Of a stretch of 64,000 bases of DNA, positions 36,101-44,269 are shown one piece after another. The stretch covers positions 434,001 to 498,000 of the forward strand of contig CANLWB010000001.1 of assembly GCA_947494695.1 (NCBI GenBank), in the 5' to 3' direction. Numbering within the stretch: position 1 is the first letter of the stretch; each line of letters starts with the position of its first letter. Under the pieces are notes generated by a model that was given only the letters and a program-made list of their open reading frames with translations, was not told the origin of the DNA and did no database searches. Origin of the DNA: an uncultured Flavobacteriaceae bacterium. GTDB taxonomy: Bacteria > Bacteroidota > Bacteroidia > Flavobacteriales > Flavobacteriaceae. A program made the translations under genes and the position numbers.

Positions 36101-37077
36101 ATCAGGCAGATTCTGATGGAAATGGTATTGGAGATGTCTGTCAGGATACAGATAAAGATTCCATATTGGATACTAATGATAACTGCCCAACAAACTCTAA
36201 CATTACTCAGGCTGATAGCAATGGGAATGGTATAGGTGATGCTTGTGAAGATACCGATGGTGATGGGATTGTCGATGGCGAAGACAACTGTATTACCATA
36301 TCCAACCCAGATCAAAAAGATACGAACGGAAACGGTATTGGGGATGTGTGCGATACGAGTTATGAGAATCCGAATAACATAAACCTTCAAGTTGTATCTG
36401 AAACCTGCCAAGGTTTAAATAATGGAGAACTTATCATTAGTGTGACACATACATTTGTGAGCTATACCGCGACTCTAACCGGAAACGGAGTAAATCTAAC
36501 AGAAGGTTTTACTTCTGTTCATACCTTCGAAAGCCTGGCGGTTGGATCGTATACCTTATGTGTTGATGTTGATGAAAGGTCTTTTCAGCAGTGTTTTGAG
36601 ATTGATGTTGCACCGGCCGAGACATTAAATGCTGTTTTTAGTCGTGCAAATCATACTAAAGACGGCACATCGGTAACTATTAATCATGGCACACCGCCAT
36701 TTAAAGTTCTCTTTAATGGAGAAACCATTAGGACAACTAGCGAAACTACTTTTGAGGTACAGGATCTGGGTTCGGGTGTTTTAGAAATAGTTACTTCCAA
36801 AGCCTGTGAAGGGAAAGCCAGTAAAGTTATAGAAGGACATAAAGTTATAGCCAGCCCTAATCCGGTTATAAACGATTTAAAGGTAACATTACCCGCTGTC
36901 AAAGCAGAACAAGTTCCTATAGAAATTTACAATATTAACGGGCACTTACTCTTTAGTGATCTTGTGAATAAGGGGGATGCCAATTTTATAAAAATACCAT
37001 TTAATGCGTTTAAAAAAGGTGTTTATTTTGTTAGAATTAACGTGGAGAAGTCTGTAACCTTTAAGATAATTAAATAG
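33106..37077 (+). CDS. giant secreted propeller/PA/thrombospondin-3 protein with T9SS C-terminal domain
   Basis: A 1323-residue protein with an N-terminal signal (about 5-24). A long region of sortilin/BNR-like propeller repeats carries recurrent motifs such as DAGVTWVNVFGG, DGGANWTEI, NAGADWDQI and DGGTNWESK. Inserted in the propeller at about 225-365 is a PA domain (LNGKIALIRRGGCNFDDKVKHAENAGA). Calcium-binding thrombospondin type 3 repeats follow (about 970-1085, DxDGDGxxDxxDNCP type), then a beta domain and a C-terminal T9SS type A sorting domain (SPNPVINDLKVTLP...GVYFVRINV). Catalytic residues are not evident, so adhesion, binding or protection is more likely than a protease. The lipoprotein gene follows after 10 bases. 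Confidence 0.85.
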   Translation: MKKNILLLIASLFAVCSIVLLFDSENSEVEKLRKEHARFLESHPYNNSLKLSKKERKALRIPPNKYFEEQYLLEMNPALGRPTREKIRALQQALNATRKLTRLTGKVPGEKVDNAWVERGPTNVGGRTRAAMFDPNDSTNETVFAGGVSGGLWKNNNISNANSQWSRVDIPENLSISSITYDPNNSNIFYIGTGESYVGGDVNGDGLWKSEDAGVTWVNVFGGVSGDSFFESATNITINAPGTIAGTLSYLPTTNFGTTVNTVITADVVVVDDGDGEITDACTALVNGSELNGKIALIRRGGCNFDDKVKHAENAGAIAAIVMNNIDGDPINMGGDDTTISIPAMMITKADGDLMESTLETQTVNVSINPRTGDFTGVLVPGVQHINDVVVRNNGGTSEIYVAAGDSFYRNANTSTFLGGPEFGLYKSVDGGANWTEISLPLTSNGNKHAPNDIEIGADNKIWISTTRSAVYGDGGGVIFSSANGTTFIKEHEISGARRTQIAVSTTNAQKVYVLAEGGETTPVIMQKTENSFSTSEAIGLPNDADSGIPANDFTRGQAFYDLMISVDPVNDDIVYAGGIDLFKSTNAGADWDQISKWTQGGGSNPIKDLNVPLVHADQHNMVYGNGDQAKILFLNDGGVFYSSDAGAKIDSRNKGYNVTQFYTVGVGPFKVFDGDFFVAGSQDNGTQLFQDASKQPEESFEVAGGDGAFSFFDQDGSDVYFIGNIFYNQLIFLFDYNTSEYVTINSEDEDNGSFINPQALDSNLDILYSNYSAQGNNIIRRYSQIKSESTITKTNLTDNLLTARPTALTVSPFTANSTKLLVGTVLGKVLVVINANSESPEWSEITGPNFVGSVSDIEFGANESEIFVTMHNYGVSNIWYTNDGGTNWESKDGDLPDLPVKTILQNPLNYEEVIIGTDLGVWFTNNFSNANPTWSQAYNGMSNVIVTDLDLRDDNAVFASTYGRGVFSGEFTLDPDGDLDGDGVLNGVDICPQVANADQADSDGNGIGDVCQDTDKDSILDTNDNCPTNSNITQADSNGNGIGDACEDTDGDGIVDGEDNCITISNPDQKDTNGNGIGDVCDTSYENPNNINLQVVSETCQGLNNGELIISVTHTFVSYTATLTGNGVNLTEGFTSVHTFESLAVGSYTLCVDVDERSFQQCFEIDVAPAETLNAVFSRANHTKDGTSVTINHGTPPFKVLFNGETIRTTSETTFEVQDLGSGVLEIVTSKACEGKASKVIEGHKVIASPNPVINDLKVTLPAVKAEQVPIEIYNINGHLLFSDLVNKGDANFIKIPFNAFKKGVYFVRINVEKSVTFKIIK

Positions 37078-37087
37078 CCAAATTAGT

Positions 37088-37774
37088 ATGGAAAAGACTA
37101 TTATAAAAGGATTAATTTTAGGAGTAATAACTTTAGTTTTTGCCTGTGGAGGTAGTGATGGTCCACCACCAAATAGAGCTCCATCTACATTAGATTTAGT
37201 GTATCCTACGGTCAACTTATTATGTATAGATAATACGATCCCTTTTGATTGGAGCGAGGCTACAGATCCCGATCAAGATGTGCTTAGATATAAGATAACC
37301 ATTGCCAAAGATAGGGCGTTAACAGATATTGTTGAAGAACGAACGCTTTCAGCTACCAATGTTTCCATAACCTTACAAAAGGGATTTGCACATTACTGGA
37401 AAGTGACTGCTATAGATAGTGAAAATAATGAAGGTACACCCTCTGCGACTCAGGCGTTTTATACTGCGGGAAATGGTGTGACCAATTATGCTCCATTTGC
37501 GGCTGCGCTTGTGAGTCCGAATGATGATGGTAATGTCAATCCAGGTGCCATAAGTTTAAGTTGGACGGGTAGTGACATAGATACAGAAGATGAGTTAGTC
37601 TATGATCTTTATTTTGGAGAAACAGAAGCCCCACCACTGGTTACGGAAAACGTAACCGCTGAAACCTTTGAAGTCACTGTAGATTCTGGAAAAACGTACT
37701 ATTGGAAAGTAAATACCTCAGATGGTTCTGGGGCAAAAACGATTGGGCAAGTTTGGAAGTTTAGTGTGAATTAA
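37088..37774 (+). CDS. lipoprotein with two fibronectin-III-like domains
   Basis: A 228-residue lipoprotein with lipobox VFAC (Cys20), followed by GGSDGPPP. Two beta-sandwich repeats follow, each ending in a tyrosine-tryptophan-lysine strand: HYWKVTAIDSENNEG and YYWKVNTSDGSG, typical of FN3-like folds. It starts 10 bases after the large T9SS protein, so they are cotranscribed and may cooperate at the cell surface. No catalytic motif. Confidence 0.78.
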   Translation: MEKTIIKGLILGVITLVFACGGSDGPPPNRAPSTLDLVYPTVNLLCIDNTIPFDWSEATDPDQDVLRYKITIAKDRALTDIVEERTLSATNVSITLQKGFAHYWKVTAIDSENNEGTPSATQAFYTAGNGVTNYAPFAAALVSPNDDGNVNPGAISLSWTGSDIDTEDELVYDLYFGETEAPPLVTENVTAETFEVTVDSGKTYYWKVNTSDGSGAKTIGQVWKFSVN

Positions 37775-37821
37775 ATTCGTCCTTTTTGACTTGATTTTGG
37801 TGAAAAGGTTATAAGGAGTTC

Positions 37822-37899
37822 GACGTCATCATTAGAAGGTATTACATGGTTTATGTCATTCTTATTCAAAGGAATTCAAATAACAGTGGGAATGACGTC
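37822..37899. repeat. degenerate REP-like inverted repeat
   Basis: GACGTCAT (37822-37829) is the inverse of ATGACGTC (37892-37899), and an inner GTCATTC (37855-37861) is the inverse of GAATGAC (37890-37896). It resembles a decayed member of the element at 53749-53830 and sits between converging genes. Confidence 0.4.
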
Positions 37900-37907
37900 T
37901 AAGTAAA

Positions 37908-39680
37908 TTATGAATCGAGTATACCATTAATATAACCGACCAAACGCTTCACATCCAACCCGATCGATTCATGCAAGCGATCTACCTTTCCATGTTCAAT
38001 AAAAGTATCGGGAACACCTAATGTGTTTATATTGTTTTTATAGTTGTTTGCAGCAGCAAATTCCAGAATAGCACTTCCAAATCCGCCCTTTACTGCATTA
38101 TCTTCTATAGAGATAACGGTTTGGTGTGTTTTGAAAATATCATGTAGAAGCGATTCGTCAAGCGGTTTTACAAAACGCATGTCGTAATGCGCGACGTTTT
38201 TGGGAGCATGGCATGCTTCAATGGCCTTATTGGCAACTTTTGCAATGGCACCAATACTTAAAACAGCGATATGTGTTCCTTTTTTTAATTGAACACCTTT
38301 TCCCAGTTCTATTTTTGAGAATGGTTGTTCCCAGTTAACAGTAACCCCACGTCCGCGAGGATAGCGAATAGCAATAGGTTGTTCCAGACCCAATTGTACG
38401 GTATACATGATGTTGCGTAACTCGATTTCGTTTCGAGGAGCGAAAATAATAAGGTTTGGAATGCATCTCAGATATGAAAGATCGTAAACCCCATGATGAG
38501 TTGCACCGTCCTGACCCACCAATCCCGCGCGATCCAAACAAAAAATAACCGGTAACTTTTGAAGGGCTACATCATGAATCACCTGATCGTAGGCCCGTTG
38601 CAAAAAGGTTGAATAAATATTACAAAAAGGGATGAGCCCTTGTGTCGCCATACCGGCGGCCAGAGTAACAGCATGCTGTTCGGCAATCCCTACATCGAAA
38701 GCACGATCTGGAATGGCATCCATCATATATTTTAACGAGCTTCCCGTAGGCATGGCAGGTGTAATGCCAACAATCTTTTTATTGAGTTTGGCTAATTCTA
38801 AAATGGTATACCCAAAGACATCCTGATATTTTGGAGGTTGAACCGTTTCAGCCTTTACAATTAAATCACCCGTTTTTGCATTAAATTTCCCTGGTGCGTG
38901 ATATTTAACCTGATCTTCTTCGGCCTGCTTTAGGCCCTTGCCTTTAGTGGAAATAATATGTAAAAACTTTGGGCCCTTAATGGTTTTAAGGCGCTCCAAT
39001 TCTGAAACGATGGCATTAATGTCATGGCCGTCTATAGGTCCAGAGTAGTCAAAATTTAAAGCTTCAAAAATGTTATCTTGTTTTTGAGTGCCTTTTTTAA
39101 CGTTAGTTAGATACTGCTTTAATGCCCCTACGCTGGGGTCGATACCAATAGCATTGTCGTTTAAAATCACCAGTAAATTTGCCGTGGTAACACCAGCATG
39201 GTTTAAGCCTTCAAAGGCCATACCACTGGCTATGGAGGCGTCTCCTATAATTGCAACATGATGTTTATTAATATCGCCATTTAATTGAGATGCAATGGCC
39301 ATGCCTAATGCGGCCGATATGGATGTTGATGAGTGCCCAACGCCAAAAGCATCATATTCACTTTCTGCACGTTTTGGGAATCCACTTAAGCCACCTAATT
39401 GTCTATTGGTGTGAAAAACACCCTGTCGCCCAGTTAAGATTTTATGTCCGTAGGCCTGGTGTCCCACATCCCAAATAATCTCGTCATGGGGGGTGTTAAA
39501 CACATAATGTAGGGCAATGGTAAGCTCTACCACACCTAAACTGGCCCCCAAATGGCCTTCTTTAGTAGCAACAATATTTATGATGAAATCCCGTAACTCT
39601 TGAGCAAGCTGAGGTAAATCTTCTTGCTTTAATAAACGAAGTTGCGAAGGACAATTAATGTGATTTAATAATTTTTGCAT
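37908..39680 (-). CDS. dxs: 1-deoxy-D-xylulose-5-phosphate synthase
   Basis: A 590-residue thiamine-diphosphate enzyme. Visible are the ThDP/magnesium site GDASIASGMAFEGLNHAG with LNDN, the conserved DVGHQAYGHKILTGR at the N-terminal active-site loop, and the pyrimidine-domain motif GIAEQHAVTLAAGMA. It condenses pyruvate and glyceraldehyde-3-phosphate, the first step of the MEP isoprenoid pathway. Slightly shorter than the usual 620-640 residues but complete at both ends. It is divergent from tadA with overlapping promoter boxes. A polyprenyl synthase of the same pathway branch lies at 57 kb. Confidence 0.97.
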   Translation of the reverse strand: MQKLLNHINCPSQLRLLKQEDLPQLAQELRDFIINIVATKEGHLGASLGVVELTIALHYVFNTPHDEIIWDVGHQAYGHKILTGRQGVFHTNRQLGGLSGFPKRAESEYDAFGVGHSSTSISAALGMAIASQLNGDINKHHVAIIGDASIASGMAFEGLNHAGVTTANLLVILNDNAIGIDPSVGALKQYLTNVKKGTQKQDNIFEALNFDYSGPIDGHDINAIVSELERLKTIKGPKFLHIISTKGKGLKQAEEDQVKYHAPGKFNAKTGDLIVKAETVQPPKYQDVFGYTILELAKLNKKIVGITPAMPTGSSLKYMMDAIPDRAFDVGIAEQHAVTLAAGMATQGLIPFCNIYSTFLQRAYDQVIHDVALQKLPVIFCLDRAGLVGQDGATHHGVYDLSYLRCIPNLIIFAPRNEIELRNIMYTVQLGLEQPIAIRYPRGRGVTVNWEQPFSKIELGKGVQLKKGTHIAVLSIGAIAKVANKAIEACHAPKNVAHYDMRFVKPLDESLLHDIFKTHQTVISIEDNAVKGGFGSAILEFAAANNYKNNINTLGVPDTFIEHGKVDRLHESIGLDVKRLVGYINGILDS

Positions 39681-39687
39681 GTGAGTA

Positions 39688-39716
39688 CAAATGTACTATT
39701 TGAAATTGTATTTTTG
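39688..39716. promoter_or_regulatory. overlapping divergent -7 boxes of dxs and tadA
   Basis: TACATTTG on the minus strand (39695-39688) lies 7 bases before the dxs ATG, and TATTTTTG on the plus strand (39709-39716) lies 5 bases before the tadA ATG. Both genes would have nearly leaderless messages and cannot easily be transcribed at once from these boxes. Confidence 0.45.
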
Positions 39717-39721
39717 CTTTT

Positions 39722-40171
39722 ATGGTAGAACCTTTTGATGATACATACTTTATGAAAAAAGCCCTTCAGGAGGCAGAAGTGGCTTTCGAAAAAGGTGAAG
39801 TTCCAGTAGGAGCTGTTATTGTTATCGATAATAAGATCATTGCTCGTGGACATAATTTAACCGAAACATTAACCGATGTGACGGCTCATGCCGAAATGCA
39901 GGCAATCACAGCCGCAGCTAATTTTTTGGGTGGGAAGTATCTTAAAGGTTGTACGCTATATGTTACTTTAGAACCTTGCCAGATGTGTGCAGGAGCTTTG
40001 TATTGGAGTCAAATAGCGAATATTGTTTATGGAGCAAGGGATAAAGAACGGGGTTTCATCAGTTTGAATACAACGTTACACCCGAAAACCAATATAAGGG
40101 GAGGAATTATGGCCGATGAGGCTTCAGAACTCATGAAACGTTTTTTTATTGAAAAACGGAATTTGAACTAA
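39722..40171 (+). CDS. tadA: tRNA-specific adenosine deaminase
   Basis: A 149-residue zinc deaminase with H56-A-E58-M and PCQMC (C86, C89), plus the TadA-specific EVPVGAVIV near residue 27 and GARDKERGF in the C-terminal half. It converts A34 to inosine in tRNA-Arg(ACG), an essential decoding step. The C-terminus overlaps the convergent small membrane gene by four bases. Confidence 0.95.
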   Translation: MVEPFDDTYFMKKALQEAEVAFEKGEVPVGAVIVIDNKIIARGHNLTETLTDVTAHAEMQAITAAANFLGGKYLKGCTLYVTLEPCQMCAGALYWSQIANIVYGARDKERGFISLNTTLHPKTNIRGGIMADEASELMKRFFIEKRNLN

Positions 40172-40404
40172 TCTTTCTTATCCTTTTGGTTGTCCCGCAT
40201 TTTTTCCAAATTCTCTTTAGTAAGCATATAATCTTTAACATCCTTGTCTTTCCAACGGTGATACGAAAACAATGGAAAAACAATAAAGAATAAACCGACA
40301 ACACCAAGGCCAATAAATTTTTGTGACCAGCTATTTTCAATAAAATAACCCGTAGCAATACATAAGACAGAAACTAAAAAAAAGAAAAGAATAATGTATT
40401 TCAT
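40168..40404 (-). CDS. small two-helix membrane protein, unknown
   Basis: A 78-residue protein with two hydrophobic segments (about 3-20 and 30-47), then a charged helical tail (RWKDKDVKDYMLTKENLEKMRDNQKDKKD), presumably cytoplasmic. No family recognised beyond a resemblance to small flavobacterial membrane proteins. It follows the CLC gene after 22 bases on the same strand. Confidence 0.7.
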   Translation of the reverse strand: MKYIILFFFLVSVLCIATGYFIENSWSQKFIGLGVVGLFFIVFPLFSYHRWKDKDVKDYMLTKENLEKMRDNQKDKKD

Positions 40405-40426
40405 CAGATATAAGGTATGAGTGAGA

Positions 40427-42214
40427 TCATTGTGTAAAATTAATCAATTGTTGTCTATATGCGGTTAATAATTTCGATTTGGAAATATATCCATAATACT
40501 TACCATGTTTAACGACCGGTAAATTCCATGCACCGCTGCTTTTAAATTTCTCCATAATGTCATTCATGGAATGCTCTTCATAAACAATAATATCTGCGGT
40601 AACATGCATGAGGTTGGAAACATCTACTTTGTCGTAAAGATGGGAATTGAACATAATATGTCGGATATCATCTAATCGTATAACGCCAATAAATTCATGA
40701 TGGTCATTAACAACGGGAAAATGGTTTCGAGAAGACTTGGCTACCGCTTGTTTTAAAATGTCACCTAGTTTCATGTCTGGTTTTAAGATTACAAAGTTCG
40801 TTTCAATAACCTTGTCGATGTCTAAAACCATCAACACATTTTGATCCTTATCGTGGGTCATTAATTCTCCGCGTTCTGCTAGTTTGAGCGTGTAAATGGA
40901 ATGGGAAACATAATATTTAGTAATGGCGAACGAAATGGTAGAAACAATCATTAAAGGCACAAAGAGTTCATAACCTCCAGTAATTTCGGCAATAAGGAAA
41001 ATAGCGGTTAGCGGAGCGTGAAGCACCCCAGCCATGAGTCCGGTCATACCTATAAGGGTGAAATTCGATTCCGAAACGCTAAAATTTAACCCAACATTAT
41101 TTATAATTTTTGCAAAGGCATTTCCTAAAGCACTTCCCATAACAAGTGTTGGTATAAAAACCCCTCCAACCCCTCCAGCTCCAAACGTAGTGGTCATGGC
41201 AATGGCTTTAAATACAGTGATGCCAAGTAATAGGGCAATAACGATCCAGATATTTGATAAATCTAAATTAAAAGGAGTGGTTCCAATGGCAGCGAGATGA
41301 TCATCTTTTAGAAGATTGTTTATAATCCCATAACCCTCACCGTAAAGCGGGGGGACAAAATATAGCATAGATCCTATAGCAATACCACCAATTAGTAGGC
41401 GTTTGGCTCGGCTTTCAAATTTTTTGAAGTAGTTGGTTATTCCGAAAAATACTTTTGAGAAATAAACAGAAGTGATACCGGTTACCAGGCCTAAAATAAT
41501 ATAGAACAGGATGTCGTTAACTTCGAATTTGTCAGTTAATTCGAATCGAAGTAAAATATCGGTTCCCAGAAACATGTAAGATGTCACTACGGCCGAAACA
41601 GAGGCAAGTAGCAGAGGTACTAAAGAGGTAAAAGCAATATCCAGGCTAAAAATTTCAACCGCAAAGATAATGGCTGCAATAGGTGCTTTGAACATAGATG
41701 CCATAGCTCCTGCAGCAGCACAACCAATTAAGAGCATTCGTGTTTTTGTGTTCATATGGAACAGACGTGCTGCATTCGATCCTAATGCCGAACCTACGCT
41801 TACAGCAGGCCCTTGTAATCCAACCGATCCCCCAAAACCAGCTGTTAGTGGAGCTGTTATAAGGGCGGCATAAATATTATATCTGGGAATGATTCCGTTT
41901 AGTTTAGAAATGGCATATAATGTAGACGAAATACCATGGCCGATATGTTTTTTAAGCCAGGTTTGTTTTATCATATAAACCAGTAAAAGCCCAATAATTG
42001 GGAAGATAAAATATAATGAGTTCTGGTAATTGTTAAAAAAATCTAAGGCAAAAAGCAACTGAATGTAATGCGTTATATTTTTTAGCAGTACCGTACCCAT
42101 TCCCGCCAGGAAACCTACCAAAATACTTAGAATGTAGATAAATTGACGTTCTGAAATATGTTTGTATTTCCAGATTAAAAATTTTCGTAAAAGGCTTTTA
42201 CCGTTGAGAGGCAT
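40427..42214 (-). CDS. CLC-type chloride channel/transporter with CBS pair
   Basis: A 595-residue membrane protein with the CLC fold followed by a C-terminal CBS pair (about 455-585; NHFPVVNDHHEFIGVIRLDD, AWNLPVVKHGKYYGYISKS). The selectivity segments are recognisable: HGISSTLYAI in place of GSGIP, GSVGLQGPAVSVGSALGS (about 129-146) and GAGGVGGVFIPTLVMG. The gating glutamate of the usual GREGP/GLEGP motif is glutamine here (Q134, codon CAA). In E. coli ClcA such a change uncouples proton from chloride movement, so it may conduct anions passively. This is a prediction from one residue. Confidence 0.9.
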   Translation of the reverse strand: MPLNGKSLLRKFLIWKYKHISERQFIYILSILVGFLAGMGTVLLKNITHYIQLLFALDFFNNYQNSLYFIFPIIGLLLVYMIKQTWLKKHIGHGISSTLYAISKLNGIIPRYNIYAALITAPLTAGFGGSVGLQGPAVSVGSALGSNAARLFHMNTKTRMLLIGCAAAGAMASMFKAPIAAIIFAVEIFSLDIAFTSLVPLLLASVSAVVTSYMFLGTDILLRFELTDKFEVNDILFYIILGLVTGITSVYFSKVFFGITNYFKKFESRAKRLLIGGIAIGSMLYFVPPLYGEGYGIINNLLKDDHLAAIGTTPFNLDLSNIWIVIALLLGITVFKAIAMTTTFGAGGVGGVFIPTLVMGSALGNAFAKIINNVGLNFSVSESNFTLIGMTGLMAGVLHAPLTAIFLIAEITGGYELFVPLMIVSTISFAITKYYVSHSIYTLKLAERGELMTHDKDQNVLMVLDIDKVIETNFVILKPDMKLGDILKQAVAKSSRNHFPVVNDHHEFIGVIRLDDIRHIMFNSHLYDKVDVSNLMHVTADIIVYEEHSMNDIMEKFKSSGAWNLPVVKHGKYYGYISKSKLLTAYRQQLINFTQ

Positions 42215-42227
42215 GTTATAAAATTAG

Positions 42228-42254
42228 CAAAAAAATCCCGCATTTCGCGGGATT
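42228..42254 (-). terminator. terminator of aspS
   Basis: AATCCCGC (42234-42241) pairs with GCGGGATT (42247-42254); on the minus strand a run of seven T's follows. Confidence 0.85.
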
Positions 42255-42260
42255 AAATTT

Positions 42261-44015
42261 TTATGATCTTAAATTAAGCTTTAAACTTAATTCTGTTAGC
42301 TGTTCGTCGTCAATTGGTGCAGGAGCATCTATCATCACATCACGTCCCGAATTGTTTTTTGGAAAGGCGATAAAGTCTCTTATGGTTTCTTGTCCGCCCA
42401 GAATAGCAACCAATCGATCTAGGCCAAAAGCTAAACCACCATGTGGTGGCGCTCCGTATTGAAAAGCATCCATTAAAAAGCCGAATTGAGCTTTGGCTTC
42501 CTCGGGAGTAAAGCCTAGATAATCGAACATTAAGGATTGGGTCTCTTTATCGTGAATTCTTATAGAACCTCCACCAATTTCATTTCCGTTTAAAACCAAA
42601 TCGTAAGCATTGGCTTTTACATCGCCCGGATTCGTTTTTAACAATTCAATTTGCCCTGGTTTTGGGGCCGTGAATGGGTGGTGCATGGCATGGTAGCGTT
42701 CTGTGTCTTCATCCCACTCCAATAATGGGAAATCAATTACCCAAAGCGGCGCAAACTCGTCTGGTTTACGCAAATCTAGGCGTTCGGCTAGTTCCATACG
42801 TAATGCACTTAATTGTGCACGTACTTTATTTGTATCTCCAGATAGCACACAAATTAAATCACCAGCTTTAGCTCCGGTAACTTCTGCCCATTTGGCGAGG
42901 TCATCCTGATCATAAAACTTATCGACCGAAGATTTAAACGATCCATCATCATTACAACGACAATACACCATTCCTAAAGCACCAATTTGTGGACGTTTTA
43001 CCCAATCTATTAATTTATCAATATCCTTTCTGGTGTAGCTGTTCCCTCCTGGTACTGCAATTCCAACAACCAGTTCGGCTGTATTAAAGACCTTAAATTC
43101 TTTATGTTGAGTTACTGCGTTGAGCTCACCAAACTTCATTCCGAATCTTATATCCGGTTTATCATTACCATATAATCGCATGGCATCGTCGTATAACATT
43201 CTTGGGAACTTATTAACCTCTACACCTTTTATTTCTTTTAATAAATGACGTGTTAATCCTTCAAAGGCATTTAAAATATCTTCCTGCTCAATAAAGGCCA
43301 TTTCACAATCTATTTGGGTGAATTCAGGCTGTCTATCTGCACGTAAATCTTCATCTCTAAAGCACTTTACAATTTGGAAATATTTATCCATCCCGCCAAC
43401 CATAAGCAATTGCTTAAACGTTTGAGGTGATTGCGGTAGGGCGTAAAACTGACCTTCATTCATACGAGAGGGTACCACAAAATCACGCGCACCTTCAGGT
43501 GTTGACTTAATTAAATAAGGTGTTTCAACCTCAATAAAACCGTCTTGAGATAAGTAATTTCTAACCTCTTGAGTGACCTTATGCCTAAAAATCAAACTGT
43601 TTTTTACTGGGTTCCGACGAATGTCAAGGTAACGGTACTTCATACGTAAGTCTTCTCCACCATCGGTGTTGTCTTCAATGGTAAATGGAGGAATAAGGGC
43701 TTTGTTAAGAAGGTTCAATTCAGAAACCAAGATCTCAATATCTCCGGTAGGAATGTTGGGGTTTTTAGAGGCACGTTCTATAACCGTTCCTTTAACCTGA
43801 ATAACAAATTCACGACCAAGACCTTGAGCTTGCTGCATCATATCTTTTGAAGTGCGCTCTTCATCAAAAACCAATTGGGTAATACCATATCTGTCGCGTA
43901 AATCGACCCAAACGATAAAGCCTTTATCTCTGGATTTTTGAACCCATCCGGCAAGCGTTACTTCTTCGTTTATATTTGCGGTACTTAGCTCACCGCAATT
44001 ATGACTTCTATACAT
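42261..44015 (-). CDS. aspS: aspartyl-tRNA synthetase
   Basis: A class II aminoacyl-tRNA synthetase. I set the start at the ATG giving [10 protein letters not shown], the usual AspRS N-terminus, rather than the ATG 33 bases upstream (44048). An OB-fold anticodon domain ([26 protein letters not shown]) comes first, then motif 2 ([18 protein letters not shown]), the bacterial GAD insertion, and motif 3 ([13 protein letters not shown]). Length about 584 residues, normal for the bacterial type. It charges tRNA-Asp with aspartate. Monocistronic, with its own terminator. Confidence 0.96.
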   Translation of the reverse strand: MYRSHNCGELSTANINEEVTLAGWVQKSRDKGFIVWVDLRDRYGITQLVFDEERTSKDMMQQAQGLGREFVIQVKGTVIERASKNPNIPTGDIEILVSELNLLNKALIPPFTIEDNTDGGEDLRMKYRYLDIRRNPVKNSLIFRHKVTQEVRNYLSQDGFIEVETPYLIKSTPEGARDFVVPSRMNEGQFYALPQSPQTFKQLLMVGGMDKYFQIVKCFRDEDLRADRQPEFTQIDCEMAFIEQEDILNAFEGLTRHLLKEIKGVEVNKFPRMLYDDAMRLYGNDKPDIRFGMKFGELNAVTQHKEFKVFNTAELVVGIAVPGGNSYTRKDIDKLIDWVKRPQIGALGMVYCRCNDDGSFKSSVDKFYDQDDLAKWAEVTGAKAGDLICVLSGDTNKVRAQLSALRMELAERLDLRKPDEFAPLWVIDFPLLEWDEDTERYHAMHHPFTAPKPGQIELLKTNPGDVKANAYDLVLNGNEIGGGSIRIHDKETQSLMFDYLGFTPEEAKAQFGFLMDAFQYGAPPHGGLAFGLDRLVAILGGQETIRDFIAFPKNNSGRDVMIDAPAPIDDEQLTELSLKLNLRS

Positions 44016-44269
44016 AGTTGAAAATTGAGGTGCACGCCTATTATTCAATAGCTAAACGAATTATAGATCGGTGCATTAAACAGATTGCAAATTTATGAAG
44101 ATATTACTTTGTAGTGTAACCTTTTTCACAAAGATTTAAATTAAGTCTTTATTAGTGAATTTTCATGATTCATTGGAATTTATTGATTAATCTTGAATTG
44201 ATTTTTTGTTTTGTTATGAATTTTCATATTTTTTTTAGATATTACCCTTACTAATTCAAATAAAAACAA

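Noticed and set aside
36025-36411. Long antisense frame of 128 residues over the large T9SS protein
   Set aside because: It is a shadow of the repetitive thrombospondin-3 codons and has only low-complexity hydrophobic content.
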